This document shows positions 19,278 through 26,782 of a stretch of DNA of 64,000 bases, one piece after another. Made by a program: the position numbers and the translations under genes. This DNA comes from JAOUEA01 sp035249905. Its GTDB lineage: Bacteria; Actinomycetota; UBA4738; HRBIN12. Below the pieces are notes generated by a model. The model was not told the origin of the DNA. It did not search any database and worked only from the letters and a program-made list of their open reading frames with translations. The stretch's first letter is position 1. Each line of letters starts with the position of its first letter. Location: contig DATFFT010000111.1 of the NCBI GenBank assembly GCA_035249905.1, positions 27,623-91,622 on the forward strand. Reading direction: 5' to 3'.

Positions 19278-19903
19278 CGCGGCGGCGCATCGACGCCGTC
19301 GCCCTGGTGGGAGGTCTCGCCCTCCTCGTGATCTGCGCCGTCCCGGCCTCGAGCGGCCGCGTCGGTGAGACCGAACGCTCCGTGTTGGAGGCCATCAACG
19401 GCCTGCCCGACGCCCTCGAGCCGGCGATGCTCGCGGCGCAGTTCCTCGGCGTGCTCGCGATCGGACCGGTCGTCGCGCTGGTCGCCCTCCTCGCGAGGCG
19501 GCCGCGCCTGGCTGTCGCCGCCCTGATGGTCACCGCCGGCAAGCTGGTCGCCGAGCGCATCGTCTGGGAGGTCGTCCATCGCGAGCGACCCGGGGCGACC
19601 ACGGCCGACGCGATCGTGCGGGGCGGCTCACCGACCGCAGGGGTCTCGTTCGTCAGCGGGCACGTCGTGCTCCTGGCCGGGCTCGCGTGGGTCGCGGCGC
19701 CCTACCTCCGGGGGCGATGGCGGGTGCTCCCCTGGCTGCTCGTCGCGCTCGTCGCCTTCGCACGCGTGTACCTGGGCGCCCACAACCCGCTCGACGTGGC
19801 CGGAGGGTTCGGCCTGGGGGTCGCGATCGGCGGGGCAGTGAACCTCGCGCTGGGAGTGCCGCAGGCGGGGGCCGTCGGGCCCCCGCCTGCGCGGAACGCG
19901 TGA
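19274..19903 (+). CDS. PAP2-family membrane phosphatase
   Basis: A 209-residue integral membrane protein of the type 2 phosphatidic acid phosphatase family, which removes phosphate from lipid phosphates such as undecaprenyl pyrophosphate or phosphatidic acid. The three active-site motifs are present: KLVAERIVWEVVHRERP, SFVSGHVV (PSGH-type) and ARVYLGAHNPLDVAGG with the catalytic histidine. About five or six membrane spans surround them. The GTG start overlapping the preceding small ORF is preferred to an upstream start that would overlap that ORF by about 65 bases. The substrate is not decidable. Confidence 0.85.
   Translation: MTRRRIDAVALVGGLALLVICAVPASSGRVGETERSVLEAINGLPDALEPAMLAAQFLGVLAIGPVVALVALLARRPRLAVAALMVTAGKLVAERIVWEVVHRERPGATTADAIVRGGSPTAGVSFVSGHVVLLAGLAWVAAPYLRGRWRVLPWLLVALVAFARVYLGAHNPLDVAGGFGLGVAIGGAVNLALGVPQAGAVGPPPARNA
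19860..19891. terminator. Perfect 14-bp hairpin at the end of the PAP2 gene
   Basis: The arms CGCAGGCGGGGGCC and GGCCCCCGCCTGCG pair exactly around GTCG. The hairpin lies inside the last codons of the PAP2 gene and just before the end of the convergent sulfurtransferase gene, so it probably stops transcription from both sides. Confidence 0.7.
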
Positions 19904-19915
19904 GGTCGAGCTCGG

Positions 19916-20764
19916 CTACCCGCCGAGCTCGACCGGTGCTCCCACGAGCGAGCCGTACTCGGTCCAGGAACCGTCGTAGTTCTTGACGTTCTCGTAGCCC
20001 AGCAGCTCCTGCAGCGCGAACCACGTGTGGCTCGACCGTTCGCCGATACGGCAGTACGCCACGATCTCACGGTCGGGCGTGATGCCCTGGGACTCGTAGA
20101 TCTCGCGCAGCTCGTCGGCGCTCTTGAACGTGCCGTCGTCGTTGGCCGCCTGGGCCCACGGGATGTTGGCCGCGCCCGCGATGTGGCCGGGCACCTGCGA
20201 CTGCTCCTGGGGCAGGTGGTCGGGCGCCAGCTTCTCACCTCGGTACTCCTCGGGCGACCGCACGTCGACGAATCCGCTCGGCCCGCCGACCTGGTCGATC
20301 ACCTCGTCGCGGAGCCCGCGGATCTCGGGCCGCTCTGCGCCGGAGATCGTGAATCCGGTCGCTTCGTGGGACGGCACGTCCTGCACGAGCTCGCGGCTCT
20401 CGAGCTCCCACTTCTTCCGGCCACCGTTGAGCAGCTTGACGGCGTCGAACCCCCGGAGCTTGAGCAGCCAGTACGCGTATGCCGCGAACCAGTTGTTGTT
20501 GCCCCCGTAGAGCACGACGGTCGTGTCGTCGCCGACGCCGGCTTCCGAGAGCAACCGCGAGAAGCCGGCCCGGTCCTGGAAGTCCCGGCCGACCTCGCTG
20601 TGCAGATCCTTGCTCCAATCCCACGTGACCGCGCCGCGGATGTGGCCCTTGGCGTACGCGGTGGTGTCCTCGTCGACCTCGATCAACCGAAGGCCCGGAT
20701 CGTCGAGATGTTCCTCCAGCCAGTCAGTGCTCACCAGCACGTCGGGCTTCGCGTAGTCCGTCAT
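19916..20764 (-). CDS. Thiosulfate/3-mercaptopyruvate-type sulfurtransferase (double rhodanese)
   Basis: A 282-residue cytosolic enzyme with two rhodanese domains (about 8-125 and 150-275). Only the second carries the active-site cysteine, C238 in REIVAYCRIGERSS, the usual arrangement; the first has VVLYGGNNNW at the equivalent place. It transfers sulfane sulfur from thiosulfate or 3-mercaptopyruvate to an acceptor such as cyanide or a thiol; the CRIGERSS loop is closer to thiosulfate sulfurtransferases (CysA type) than to mercaptopyruvate enzymes. The ATG at 20764 has GGAAGG upstream. A 230-nt leader with a Cys-Cys leader peptide and hairpin precedes it, suggesting control by cysteine supply. 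Confidence 0.92.
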   Translation of the reverse strand: MTDYAKPDVLVSTDWLEEHLDDPGLRLIEVDEDTTAYAKGHIRGAVTWDWSKDLHSEVGRDFQDRAGFSRLLSEAGVGDDTTVVLYGGNNNWFAAYAYWLLKLRGFDAVKLLNGGRKKWELESRELVQDVPSHEATGFTISGAERPEIRGLRDEVIDQVGGPSGFVDVRSPEEYRGEKLAPDHLPQEQSQVPGHIAGAANIPWAQAANDDGTFKSADELREIYESQGITPDREIVAYCRIGERSSHTWFALQELLGYENVKNYDGSWTEYGSLVGAPVELGG

Positions 20765-20799
20765 GTCGTTCGGTCCTTCCTCCCCCAGGGGAACGAGAA

Positions 20800-20823
20800 C
20801 GGCGGCCGCTGGTGCGGCCGCCG
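20800..20823 (-). promoter_or_regulatory. Attenuator-like hairpin in the sulfurtransferase leader
   Basis: CGGCGGCCGC and GCGGCCGCCG pair perfectly around an ACCA loop (minus strand), between the leader peptide and the sulfurtransferase gene. The 7-mer GGCGGCC in its left arm is repeated just upstream of the leader-peptide start codon (20931-20937), so that region can compete for the right arm, as expected for an attenuator. Confidence 0.6.
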
Positions 20824-20858
20824 GATGCACGGGAACGATGGGTGCCGAGAGACGTGGT

Positions 20859-20930
20859 TCAGGGGCCGCGTGAGGTGGGCGTCTCCCGGACGATGCGGGC
20901 CATCGGACAGCACAGGCGGGACGGGATCAT
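20859..20930 (-). CDS. Cys-Cys leader peptide upstream of the sulfurtransferase gene
   Basis: A 23-codon ORF reading MIPSRLCCPMARIVRETPTS and ending RGP. It has a strong ribosome-binding site (GGGGAGG, 8 nt before the ATG) and tandem cysteine codons TGC TGT at positions 7-8, in a 229-nt mRNA leader. Short cysteine-containing leader peptides in front of sulfur genes are known in actinobacteria, where ribosome pausing at Cys codons under cysteine shortage relieves attenuation. The product itself probably has no function. It is too short for standard gene calls, and its role here is inference. Confidence 0.6.
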   Translation of the reverse strand: MIPSRLCCPMARIVRETPTSRGP

Positions 20931-21000
20931 GGCCGCCACCTCCCCGATGCACCTGGTCCGGACCAAATCACACCTCCGGGGTCGGGATTCGCAGGTGCAA

Positions 21001-21030
21001 TAGGTATCGCACGGATCCGCGGGGCGTCAA
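21001..21030 (-). promoter_or_regulatory. Candidate promoter of the sulfurtransferase leader RNA
   Basis: TTGACG (-35) and TACCTA (-10) are separated by 18 nt on the minus strand, one of the best -35 boxes in the window. The predicted start near 20993 places the leader peptide about 63 nt into the RNA. It lies downstream of the SufT-like gene, so the sulfurtransferase is transcribed separately. Confidence 0.5.
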
Positions 21031-21062
21031 GCCGCTCTCGGGTGGACGTCGGCACCGACGGA

Positions 21063-21437
21063 TCAGAAGATGCCCAGGGCCGCCTTGGCCTCGTCGGACA
21101 TCATCTCCGGCGTCCAGGGCGGGCGGAGCACGAACTCCGGACGAACCTCTTCGACACCGGCGACCCCTTGCAGGAAGGAGCGCATCTGGTCTTCGATGAG
21201 CGGGCCGATCGGGCAGCCCATCGTCGTCAAGGAGTACTGGATGTCGACGCCGCCGTCGTCGTCGACCTGCACGTCGTAGACGAGTCCCAGGTCGACGATG
21301 TTCAGGCCGAGCTCGGGGTCGTAGACGTTCTTCAGCGCCTCGAGCACGGTATCTCGTGTGTCGCCGGGGACCGTCGAGGGCGCCTCCGACGCCGGAGCCG
21401 TGTCGTTTCCGGGGTCAACCGCGATCTCTTCGTGCAT
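21063..21437 (-). CDS. sufT: SufT-like metal-sulfur cluster assembly factor (DUF59/MIP18)
   Basis: A 124-residue cytosolic protein. After an N-terminal disordered segment (about 1-28) the DUF59 domain reads VLEALKNVYDPELGLNIVDL (residues 31-50), then YSLTTMGCPIGPLIED, with the conserved cysteine C75. Family members (SufT, MIP18, PaaD) help mature Fe-S proteins. In many actinobacteria this gene closes the SUF operon; here it is about 2 kb upstream on the same strand. The sulfurtransferase that follows has its own promoter. Confidence 0.88.
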   Translation of the reverse strand: MHEEIAVDPGNDTAPASEAPSTVPGDTRDTVLEALKNVYDPELGLNIVDLGLVYDVQVDDDGGVDIQYSLTTMGCPIGPLIEDQMRSFLQGVAGVEEVRPEFVLRPPWTPEMMSDEAKAALGIF

Positions 21438-21516
21438 GCGCGCATCCTGACTCGAGTCGTCCTATCCTGAACAGCGTACCCGCACTTCCCCACAGCGAAG
21501 GAGTGTGTTCGTCCAG

Positions 21517-22170
21517 ATGTCGCCCGAGTCACCGATCCGCGCGTTGATCGTGGACGACCACCCCGTGACCCGCGAGGGCCTCCGAACCGCCCTGGAGCTT
21601 TCCGAGGAGGTCGTGGTGGTGGTCGGCGAAGCGGCCACCGGCGAGGAAGCGGTCGAGCGAGCCCGTGAGCTCACCCCCGACGTCGTCTTCATGGACGTGC
21701 GCATGCCGGGCATGGACGGCATCGAGGCCACTCGGCGCATCCGCCAAGCGGCCCCCACGACCAAGATCATCCTGATCACGATCGACGAGTCCCGGGGAGC
21801 GATCAGCGACGCGATCCAGGCCGGTGTCTCGGGATACCTGCTGAAGGATGCGTCGCCTGACGCCCTCGTCGACGCCGCTCGCAACGCGATCGAAGGCAAC
21901 GCCGTTATCCATCCACAGCTGACGAAGACGTTCATCGAGGAGGTCAGGCTGGGCGAAGGGGAAGGGCCGCGGGCGGCTCCGTTGTCGAAGCGCGAGCGCG
22001 AGATCCTGCAGAAGGTCGCCGACGGATCCACCACCAGGCAGGTCGCGACCGAGCTGGGGATCTCCCCGCACACCGTGAAGACCCACCTCGAGCGCATCTT
22101 CGAGAAACTCGGCGCGAACGACCGTGCTCAGGCGGTCGCGATCGCGATCCGCACGGGCATCGTGCACTGA
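21517..22170 (+). CDS. NarL/FixJ-family response regulator
   Basis: A 217-residue two-component transcription regulator. The receiver domain (about 6-125) has the acidic pair IVDDHP, the phosphate-accepting D60 in VVFMDVRMPGMDG, a conserved Thr in ILITIDES and the lysine in GYLLKDAS. The LuxR-type helix-turn-helix (about 150-215) reads LSKREREILQKVADG, QVATELGISPHTVKTHLERI. The ATG at 21517 is chosen because GAAGGAG lies 13 nt upstream; an in-frame GTG 12 nt earlier would leave only one base to it. The adjacent histidine kinase is the likely partner. Confidence 0.92.
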   Translation: MSPESPIRALIVDDHPVTREGLRTALELSEEVVVVVGEAATGEEAVERARELTPDVVFMDVRMPGMDGIEATRRIRQAAPTTKIILITIDESRGAISDAIQAGVSGYLLKDASPDALVDAARNAIEGNAVIHPQLTKTFIEEVRLGEGEGPRAAPLSKREREILQKVADGSTTRQVATELGISPHTVKTHLERIFEKLGANDRAQAVAIAIRTGIVH

Positions 22171-22229
22171 GCTCCGGCGCCACGCGACCGCGCTCAACCC
22201 GCCCGTTCGCGAGCCGATATCGAGAGCAC

Positions 22230-23417
22230 ATGGTCTGTTCCGTGCTGCTCTGCGATACGGCGACGGAGATATCGGCGCTCAACGATGCCACGATCGTCGA
22301 ACCGGATCTCGTCGTCGAGGTCACGACCGACGCGGGTCGCGCGCTCGAGATGGCCGCGCGTTCACGCCCCCACGTGGTCGTGTGCCGCCTGTCGATGGAG
22401 GGATTCGCGGGCGTCGAGCTGCTGGGGCGCCTTCAAGCATCCTCTCCCGTGTCCCGCATCGTGACTCGCGTCCGCGCCGAGGACGCGCTGCGAGCCGCCT
22501 CGTGCTTGACCGGAGGGGCGAGCGGCGTGGCGGCCACCGACGACGATCCATCCGACGTGGTCGAGGTGATCCGCGCGGTGACGGCGGGCGCGGTCGCCGT
22601 CTCGCCGCGCATCGCCCGCTCGCTGGGGCAGGCGCTCACCGGCGCTGCCGGCGACGTGGATCGGTTGACTGGGGAGCTCGACGAGATCCGGGCGAGCGTA
22701 TCGGCGGGTACGTCCGCCAAAGCGGACTTCCTCTCGAACGTCTCTCACGAGCTCCGGACGCCGGTGACGGTGGCCAAAGGCATCGCCTACGTGCTGCGGA
22801 ACCCGGCGGTGGGAACGGACGAGCGAGCTGAGTTCCTCGACCAGCTCCAGGGATCGCTCGACAAGCTCATGAGCATCGTCGACGAGATCATCACGATGTC
22901 CGAGCTCGAACGCGGCACCTTCGGGCTCACGCTCGGTGAGATCGATCTCGCCGAGACGGCGCGCCGGGCGGTCGCCGCGGCGCGCGAACATCATCCGGAG
23001 GTCACGATCGACGCCTCGATCACGCCGGAGCTGCACACGGTGGCGGACGAGTCTCGTCTCGAAGGGGTGATCGGCGAGCTCCTCGACAACGCCTGTCGGT
23101 ACTCTCCCGAGGGTGCAACCGTCGAGCTCTCCGCGCGTGCGATGTCCGAGGGGATCGTCGTGAGCATCACCGATCGGGGCGAGGGACTCGACCGGACCGT
23201 GGCGAGGCGATCGTTCGAGGAACCGTTCTCGACCGGTGAGGGTGTGCTCCGCAAGGAGAAGTCCGGCGTCGGCGCCGGGTTGCACCTGGCTCGCCAGCTC
23301 GTGGTCGAGCACGGGGGCACGTTGTGGACCGACCCCCTCCCGGGGGGCGGCACCCGCGCGGCCTTCTGCATCCCACCGCTGGACCGGCGCACGAGCTCTC
23401 CGGCGGGCGCCGCGTAG
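22230..23417 (+). CDS. Soluble sensor histidine kinase with degenerate N-terminal receiver
   Basis: A 395-residue cytosolic kinase with no membrane span. Residues about 1-130 resemble a CheY-like receiver, but the phospho-acceptor position in RPHVVVCRLSMEGFAG is arginine (R53) where active receivers have Asp, and the acidic pair is incomplete (LLCDTAT), so it cannot be phosphorylated in the usual way. The kinase core is intact: H-box FLSNVSHELRTPV with H173, N-box GELLDNACRYSPEG with N287, G1 ITDRGEGLD and G2 GVGAGLHLAR. It lies 59 nt after the response regulator gene and probably phosphorylates it, with the pseudo-receiver as sensor or dimer module. Confidence 0.88.
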   Translation: MVCSVLLCDTATEISALNDATIVEPDLVVEVTTDAGRALEMAARSRPHVVVCRLSMEGFAGVELLGRLQASSPVSRIVTRVRAEDALRAASCLTGGASGVAATDDDPSDVVEVIRAVTAGAVAVSPRIARSLGQALTGAAGDVDRLTGELDEIRASVSAGTSAKADFLSNVSHELRTPVTVAKGIAYVLRNPAVGTDERAEFLDQLQGSLDKLMSIVDEIITMSELERGTFGLTLGEIDLAETARRAVAAAREHHPEVTIDASITPELHTVADESRLEGVIGELLDNACRYSPEGATVELSARAMSEGIVVSITDRGEGLDRTVARRSFEEPFSTGEGVLRKEKSGVGAGLHLARQLVVEHGGTLWTDPLPGGGTRAAFCIPPLDRRTSSPAGAA

Positions 23418-23516
23418 CGCCCCGTCGAGGCTCCGCGTCGTCGCGAGGCCGAGGCGTCGTTCGGCGCCCGCTGGCGGACACCGCCCGAGTGGCCTATCCT
23501 CTCCCAGGGGTCGCGT

Positions 23517-24221
23517 GTGCGTAGAGCCGTCGTAGGCATCGCCTTCACCCTTATGGGCACCGGGTGCGTCGCACCCTCGGTCGACGACACCCCCGATCCC
23601 GTCGATCGGATCGAGATCCTCTCCTCCCCGACGCCGTTCACGCAGGTCACGGCCGGGCACGTCTCGGCGATCGTGCCCGATGGCTGGGAGGCACACCCCG
23701 CGGTGGGTAGCGGTTCGCGCAGCGGCTTCCTCGCCTCTCCTCATCCCGATCGGTGGCGGCGCATGGATGGCGGGGTCGCCGGCATGTCGGCGACGTGGGT
23801 CGACGCCACCCGTATCGGCATGCCCTCGGACTTCTACTACCTGGCGGCCACCGGCCCACTGCTCGCAGGCCTGACCGAGTCCGAACGCTGCAGGGCGGGG
23901 CCGCTGCGCGTGTTCGTCGACCGGCGCCCCGACTTCACGATGACCGGCCCGAGCCAAGGCGATTACGTCGCGCGGGGAGAAGGCACCTGCCGGGTGCGGG
24001 GCATCAGGACGCAGTGGGCGTACTTCGTGGCCGCCCCCGGGTACGGCCCCGTGCACGAGGTCGGCATCCCGGCGTCGGGGCTGTACGTGGTGGTCGCCGT
24101 CACCCCTCAGGGCAAGCGTGCGACGGCGCTGCTCGACCGCCTGATCCGCCACACCTCGTTCGGCGGGTCATCGGTCGGCGACCTGGTCGCGGCGGCCGGC
24201 GGGAAGCTCCGGGCGCGCTGA
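23517..24221 (+). CDS. Putative lipoprotein of unknown function
   Basis: A 234-residue protein. Residues 1-17 form a short signal ending LMGTGC, a plausible lipobox with C17 as the lipidated residue, so it would be anchored outside the membrane. The mature domain (about 40-220) contains VSAIVPDGWEAHPAV and TGPSQGDYVARGEGTCRVRG, features of small secreted domains that I cannot assign to a family. Three further cysteines are present or implied (ESERCRAG, GEGTCRV), which might form a disulfide. It starts with GTG; a TATCCT box lies about 16 nt upstream. It is convergent with gcvT, one base apart. Confidence 0.6.
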   Translation: MRRAVVGIAFTLMGTGCVAPSVDDTPDPVDRIEILSSPTPFTQVTAGHVSAIVPDGWEAHPAVGSGSRSGFLASPHPDRWRRMDGGVAGMSATWVDATRIGMPSDFYYLAATGPLLAGLTESERCRAGPLRVFVDRRPDFTMTGPSQGDYVARGEGTCRVRGIRTQWAYFVAAPGYGPVHEVGIPASGLYVVVAVTPQGKRATALLDRLIRHTSFGGSSVGDLVAAAGGKLRAR

Positions 24222-24222
24222 C

Positions 24223-25335
24223 TCATCCCCGGGGGTCACGGTCCACGAACGGGGGCCTGACCACCTCGGCGGCTCCCCGCCTGCCACGGATGTCGACCTC
24301 GACGGTTCCGCCCGACCCGACGACGTCCGACGGCCACAGGTAGGCGAGGCCGATCCCGGTCTGCAGCAGGGGCGAGAACGTGCCGCTCGTCACCTCCCCG
24401 ATCAGCCGGTCGCCCTCGAACACCGGGTAGTGCGCCCGCGGGATGTGCCGGCGTTCGCGCATCCTGAGCCCCGCCAGCCGGCTCGGCAGCCCGTCCCGCC
24501 GCTGCCGAAGGAGCGACGAGCGTCCCCGGAAGTCGCCCTTGTCGAACGAGACCGCCCAGGACAACCCCGCCTCGAGCGCGGTGACCGACTCGAACAGGTC
24601 CTGGCCGTACAGCGGATATCCCATCTCGAGCCTGAGAACGTCCCGCGCCGCCAACCCGCAGGGAGCGCCATCGAAGGGCTCCATGACCTCGAGGAGCGCC
24701 GTCCACAGGTCGTGGGCGACATCCTGGAACGTGAACAGCTCGAACCCGACCTCGCCCGTGTACCCGGAGCGGGTCACGATCACCGGCCGTCGTTTGAACT
24801 CGGACTCGCTGCACTGCATGAACGAGAGATCGCCCGCCTCGGGGAACAGCTGCTGCATGACCGCCGTGGAATCCGGGCCTTGAACCGCGAGGAAACACCA
24901 GTCCTGGTGATACATCAGGTGCACCCGCTCGTCGGCAGGCGCCTCCTCGAGGATCTGCAGCACTCGCTGGGCGTTGGCGGCGTTCGGCACGACGAAGTAC
25001 CGCCGGTCCCCGAGCCGATAGACGATCAGGTCCTCGATCACCCCACCGCCTTCGTTCAGCACGAGGTTGTAGAGCGCCTCGCCGACGGCTGCCTTCGACA
25101 CGTCGTTCGTCACGACACCTTGGAGCAGCCCGACCGCCCCGGCGCCTGTGACCTCGACCTTGCCCAGATGTGTGAGGTCGAACAGGCCGACCCGCTGACG
25201 GACCGTCTCGTGCTCCTTGAGCGCGCCGGCGTATTCGATCGGCATGAGCCAACCCGCGAACGGACCCAGCTTCGCGCCGAGCGCCTGGTGCTCCGCCTCG
25301 AGGGGGGTGTGCTGCAGCTGGGCGGGCTCGTCCAC
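24223..25335 (-). CDS. gcvT: Aminomethyltransferase (glycine cleavage T-protein family)
   Basis: A 370-residue folate-binding enzyme that takes the aminomethyl group from lipoyl-H protein and forms methylene-tetrahydrofolate. Hallmarks are AKLGPFAGWLMPIEYAG, VGLFDLTHLGKVEVTG, NEGGGVIEDLIVYRLG (conserved Asp), SGYTGEVGFELF, PCGLAARDVLRLEMGYPLYG and the C-terminal EVTSGTFSPLLQTGIGLAYL. gcvH and gcvP are not in the window, but lpdA, shared with the glycine cleavage system, is divergently adjacent. The GTG at 25335 is preferred to an ATG three codons upstream because that ATG is part of a TACGAT -10 box exactly 7 nt before the GTG. A YgfZ-like role is less likely given the full T-protein motifs. 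Confidence 0.9.
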   Translation of the reverse strand: MDEPAQLQHTPLEAEHQALGAKLGPFAGWLMPIEYAGALKEHETVRQRVGLFDLTHLGKVEVTGAGAVGLLQGVVTNDVSKAAVGEALYNLVLNEGGGVIEDLIVYRLGDRRYFVVPNAANAQRVLQILEEAPADERVHLMYHQDWCFLAVQGPDSTAVMQQLFPEAGDLSFMQCSESEFKRRPVIVTRSGYTGEVGFELFTFQDVAHDLWTALLEVMEPFDGAPCGLAARDVLRLEMGYPLYGQDLFESVTALEAGLSWAVSFDKGDFRGRSSLLRQRRDGLPSRLAGLRMRERRHIPRAHYPVFEGDRLIGEVTSGTFSPLLQTGIGLAYLWPSDVVGSGGTVEVDIRGRRGAAEVVRPPFVDRDPRG

Positions 25336-25342
25336 GCGGCGC

Positions 25343-25348
25343 ATCGTA
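25343..25348 (-). promoter_or_regulatory. -10 element for leaderless gcvT
   Basis: TACGAT on the minus strand ends 7 nt before the GTG at 25335. It overlaps the alternative upstream ATG, which argues that the shorter form is translated. Confidence 0.5.
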
Positions 25349-25368
25349 GCCGCTCGCGAGAAGCCCGG

Positions 25369-25374
25369 TAGACT
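25369..25374 (+). promoter_or_regulatory. -10 element of lpdA
   Basis: TAGACT lies 10 nt before the lpdA ATG, giving a leader of about 3 nt. It is divergent from the gcvT promoter 20 bases away. Confidence 0.4.
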
Positions 25375-25384
25375 GGCTCGTCGG

Positions 25385-26767
25385 ATGGGTGATGTCTACG
25401 ACGTAGCCGTGGTCGGAGGGGGGACGGCGGGGTACTCCGCCGCCCTGCGAGCAGCCCAACTGGGCCTCCGCGTCGCCCTCGTCGAGCGGGACGATCGCAT
25501 CGGCGGCACCTGTCTGCTGCGGGGCTGCATCCCGACCAAGGCCTTGCTGCAGTCGGCAGCGGTGATGGATGCCGTGGACCGCTCGGACGAATGGGGGATC
25601 AAGGCTTCCGGCGAACCCGACTGGTCGGCGGTCAAGGCCTTCGAGGATGGCGTCGTGGACAAGCTCGTCAACGGCGTCACGGGGCTGGTGAAGGCCCGGA
25701 AGATCGATGTCGTCCATGGCCCGGCCCGGTTGGTGCCGGGCTCGGCGGCGCTCGATGTCGACGGCGCCCGCGTCGACGCTCGCGAGATCGTGATCGCCAC
25801 CGGGTCGGCCCCCACGATGTTGCCTGGCGTCGAGCTCACCGACCGGATCATCACCAGCGACCAAGCCCTGCGGTACGACCGCATCCCCGAATCCGTCGTC
25901 GTGATCGGGGCCGGCGCCGTCGGTCTCGAGTTCGCATCCATCTACCGATCGTTCGGAGCCGACGTCACGGTCGTCGAGGCACTTCCCCGGGTGGCCCCGC
26001 TCGAGGACGAGGAGGTTTCGAAGGAGATCTCCCGAGCCTTCCGCAAGCGGGGCATCACCACGATGGCCGGGGCGTCGGTGCAGCGGGTGGCCGACACCGG
26101 CGACGCCGTGGAGGTCACCTACGATGCAGGGAAGGGAGACGTCGACGTGGTCGCCGACGTGTGCCTCGTCGCGGTCGGACGAGGCCCCGTGACCGAGGGG
26201 CTCGGCCTCGCCGAAGCCGGCGTCGCAACGCACGAGAAGGGATACGTCGTCGTCGACGCCGAGCTGCGAACGAACGTCGACCACGTGTGGGCCATCGGCG
26301 ACGTGGCCTCGACTCCCCTGCAGCTCGCGCACGCGGCGTTCACCGAGGGGTACGCCGCAGCCGAGCGCATCGCCGGACTCGACGTGCCCACCATCGACTA
26401 CCCGAACATCCCGAAGGTCACCTACTGCACGCCGGAGATCGCGAGCGTCGGCCTGACCGAGGCGCAGGCGCGCGAAACGGGGCTCGACGTCGTGGTCGAC
26501 AAGGTCGACTTCCGCGCCATCGGCAAAGCGAACATGCTCGGTGAGGGCGGATTCACCAAGCTCGTCGCCGAGGCCGACGGACCGGTTCGGGGCGTCCACA
26601 TGATCGGGCCGCACGTGACCGACCTGATCGCCGAGGGCATGCTGATCGTGAACTGGGAGGCACTCCCGGTCGAGGTGGCCGCGATGATGCACCCACACCC
26701 GACCCTGTCCGAAGGCATCGGCGAAGCCCATCTGGCACTCGCCGGCAAACCGTTGCACACCCCGTAG
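25385..26767 (+). CDS. lpdA: Dihydrolipoyl dehydrogenase (E3)
   Basis: A 460-residue FAD flavoprotein that reoxidises dihydrolipoyl groups of 2-oxoacid dehydrogenase and glycine cleavage complexes with NAD+. The FAD motif is VVGGGTAGYSAALRAA (9-24), the redox disulfide C43/C48 lies in GGTCLLRGCIPTKAL, the NAD motif is VVIGAGAVGLEFASIY, and the interface His-Glu pair is H438/E443 in HPHPTLSEG. It is followed after 15 nt by the E1 alpha gene, so E3 is first in an operon lpdA-E1a-E1b-E2-lipB. A much longer in-frame start upstream would overlap gcvT and is rejected. Confidence 0.95.
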   Translation: MGDVYDVAVVGGGTAGYSAALRAAQLGLRVALVERDDRIGGTCLLRGCIPTKALLQSAAVMDAVDRSDEWGIKASGEPDWSAVKAFEDGVVDKLVNGVTGLVKARKIDVVHGPARLVPGSAALDVDGARVDAREIVIATGSAPTMLPGVELTDRIITSDQALRYDRIPESVVVIGAGAVGLEFASIYRSFGADVTVVEALPRVAPLEDEEVSKEISRAFRKRGITTMAGASVQRVADTGDAVEVTYDAGKGDVDVVADVCLVAVGRGPVTEGLGLAEAGVATHEKGYVVVDAELRTNVDHVWAIGDVASTPLQLAHAAFTEGYAAAERIAGLDVPTIDYPNIPKVTYCTPEIASVGLTEAQARETGLDVVVDKVDFRAIGKANMLGEGGFTKLVAEADGPVRGVHMIGPHVTDLIAEGMLIVNWEALPVEVAAMMHPHPTLSEGIGEAHLALAGKPLHTP

Positions 26768-26782
26768 GGAGGTCCGCACCGA

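Noticed and set aside
20765..20990. SAM-I/SAM-IV riboswitch or T-box in the sulfurtransferase leader
   Set aside because: No SAM-I core (AGGGA...GATGAAACC...GGCAAC type) and no T-box UGGNACCGCG-type sequence was found. A leader peptide with hairpin explains the region better.
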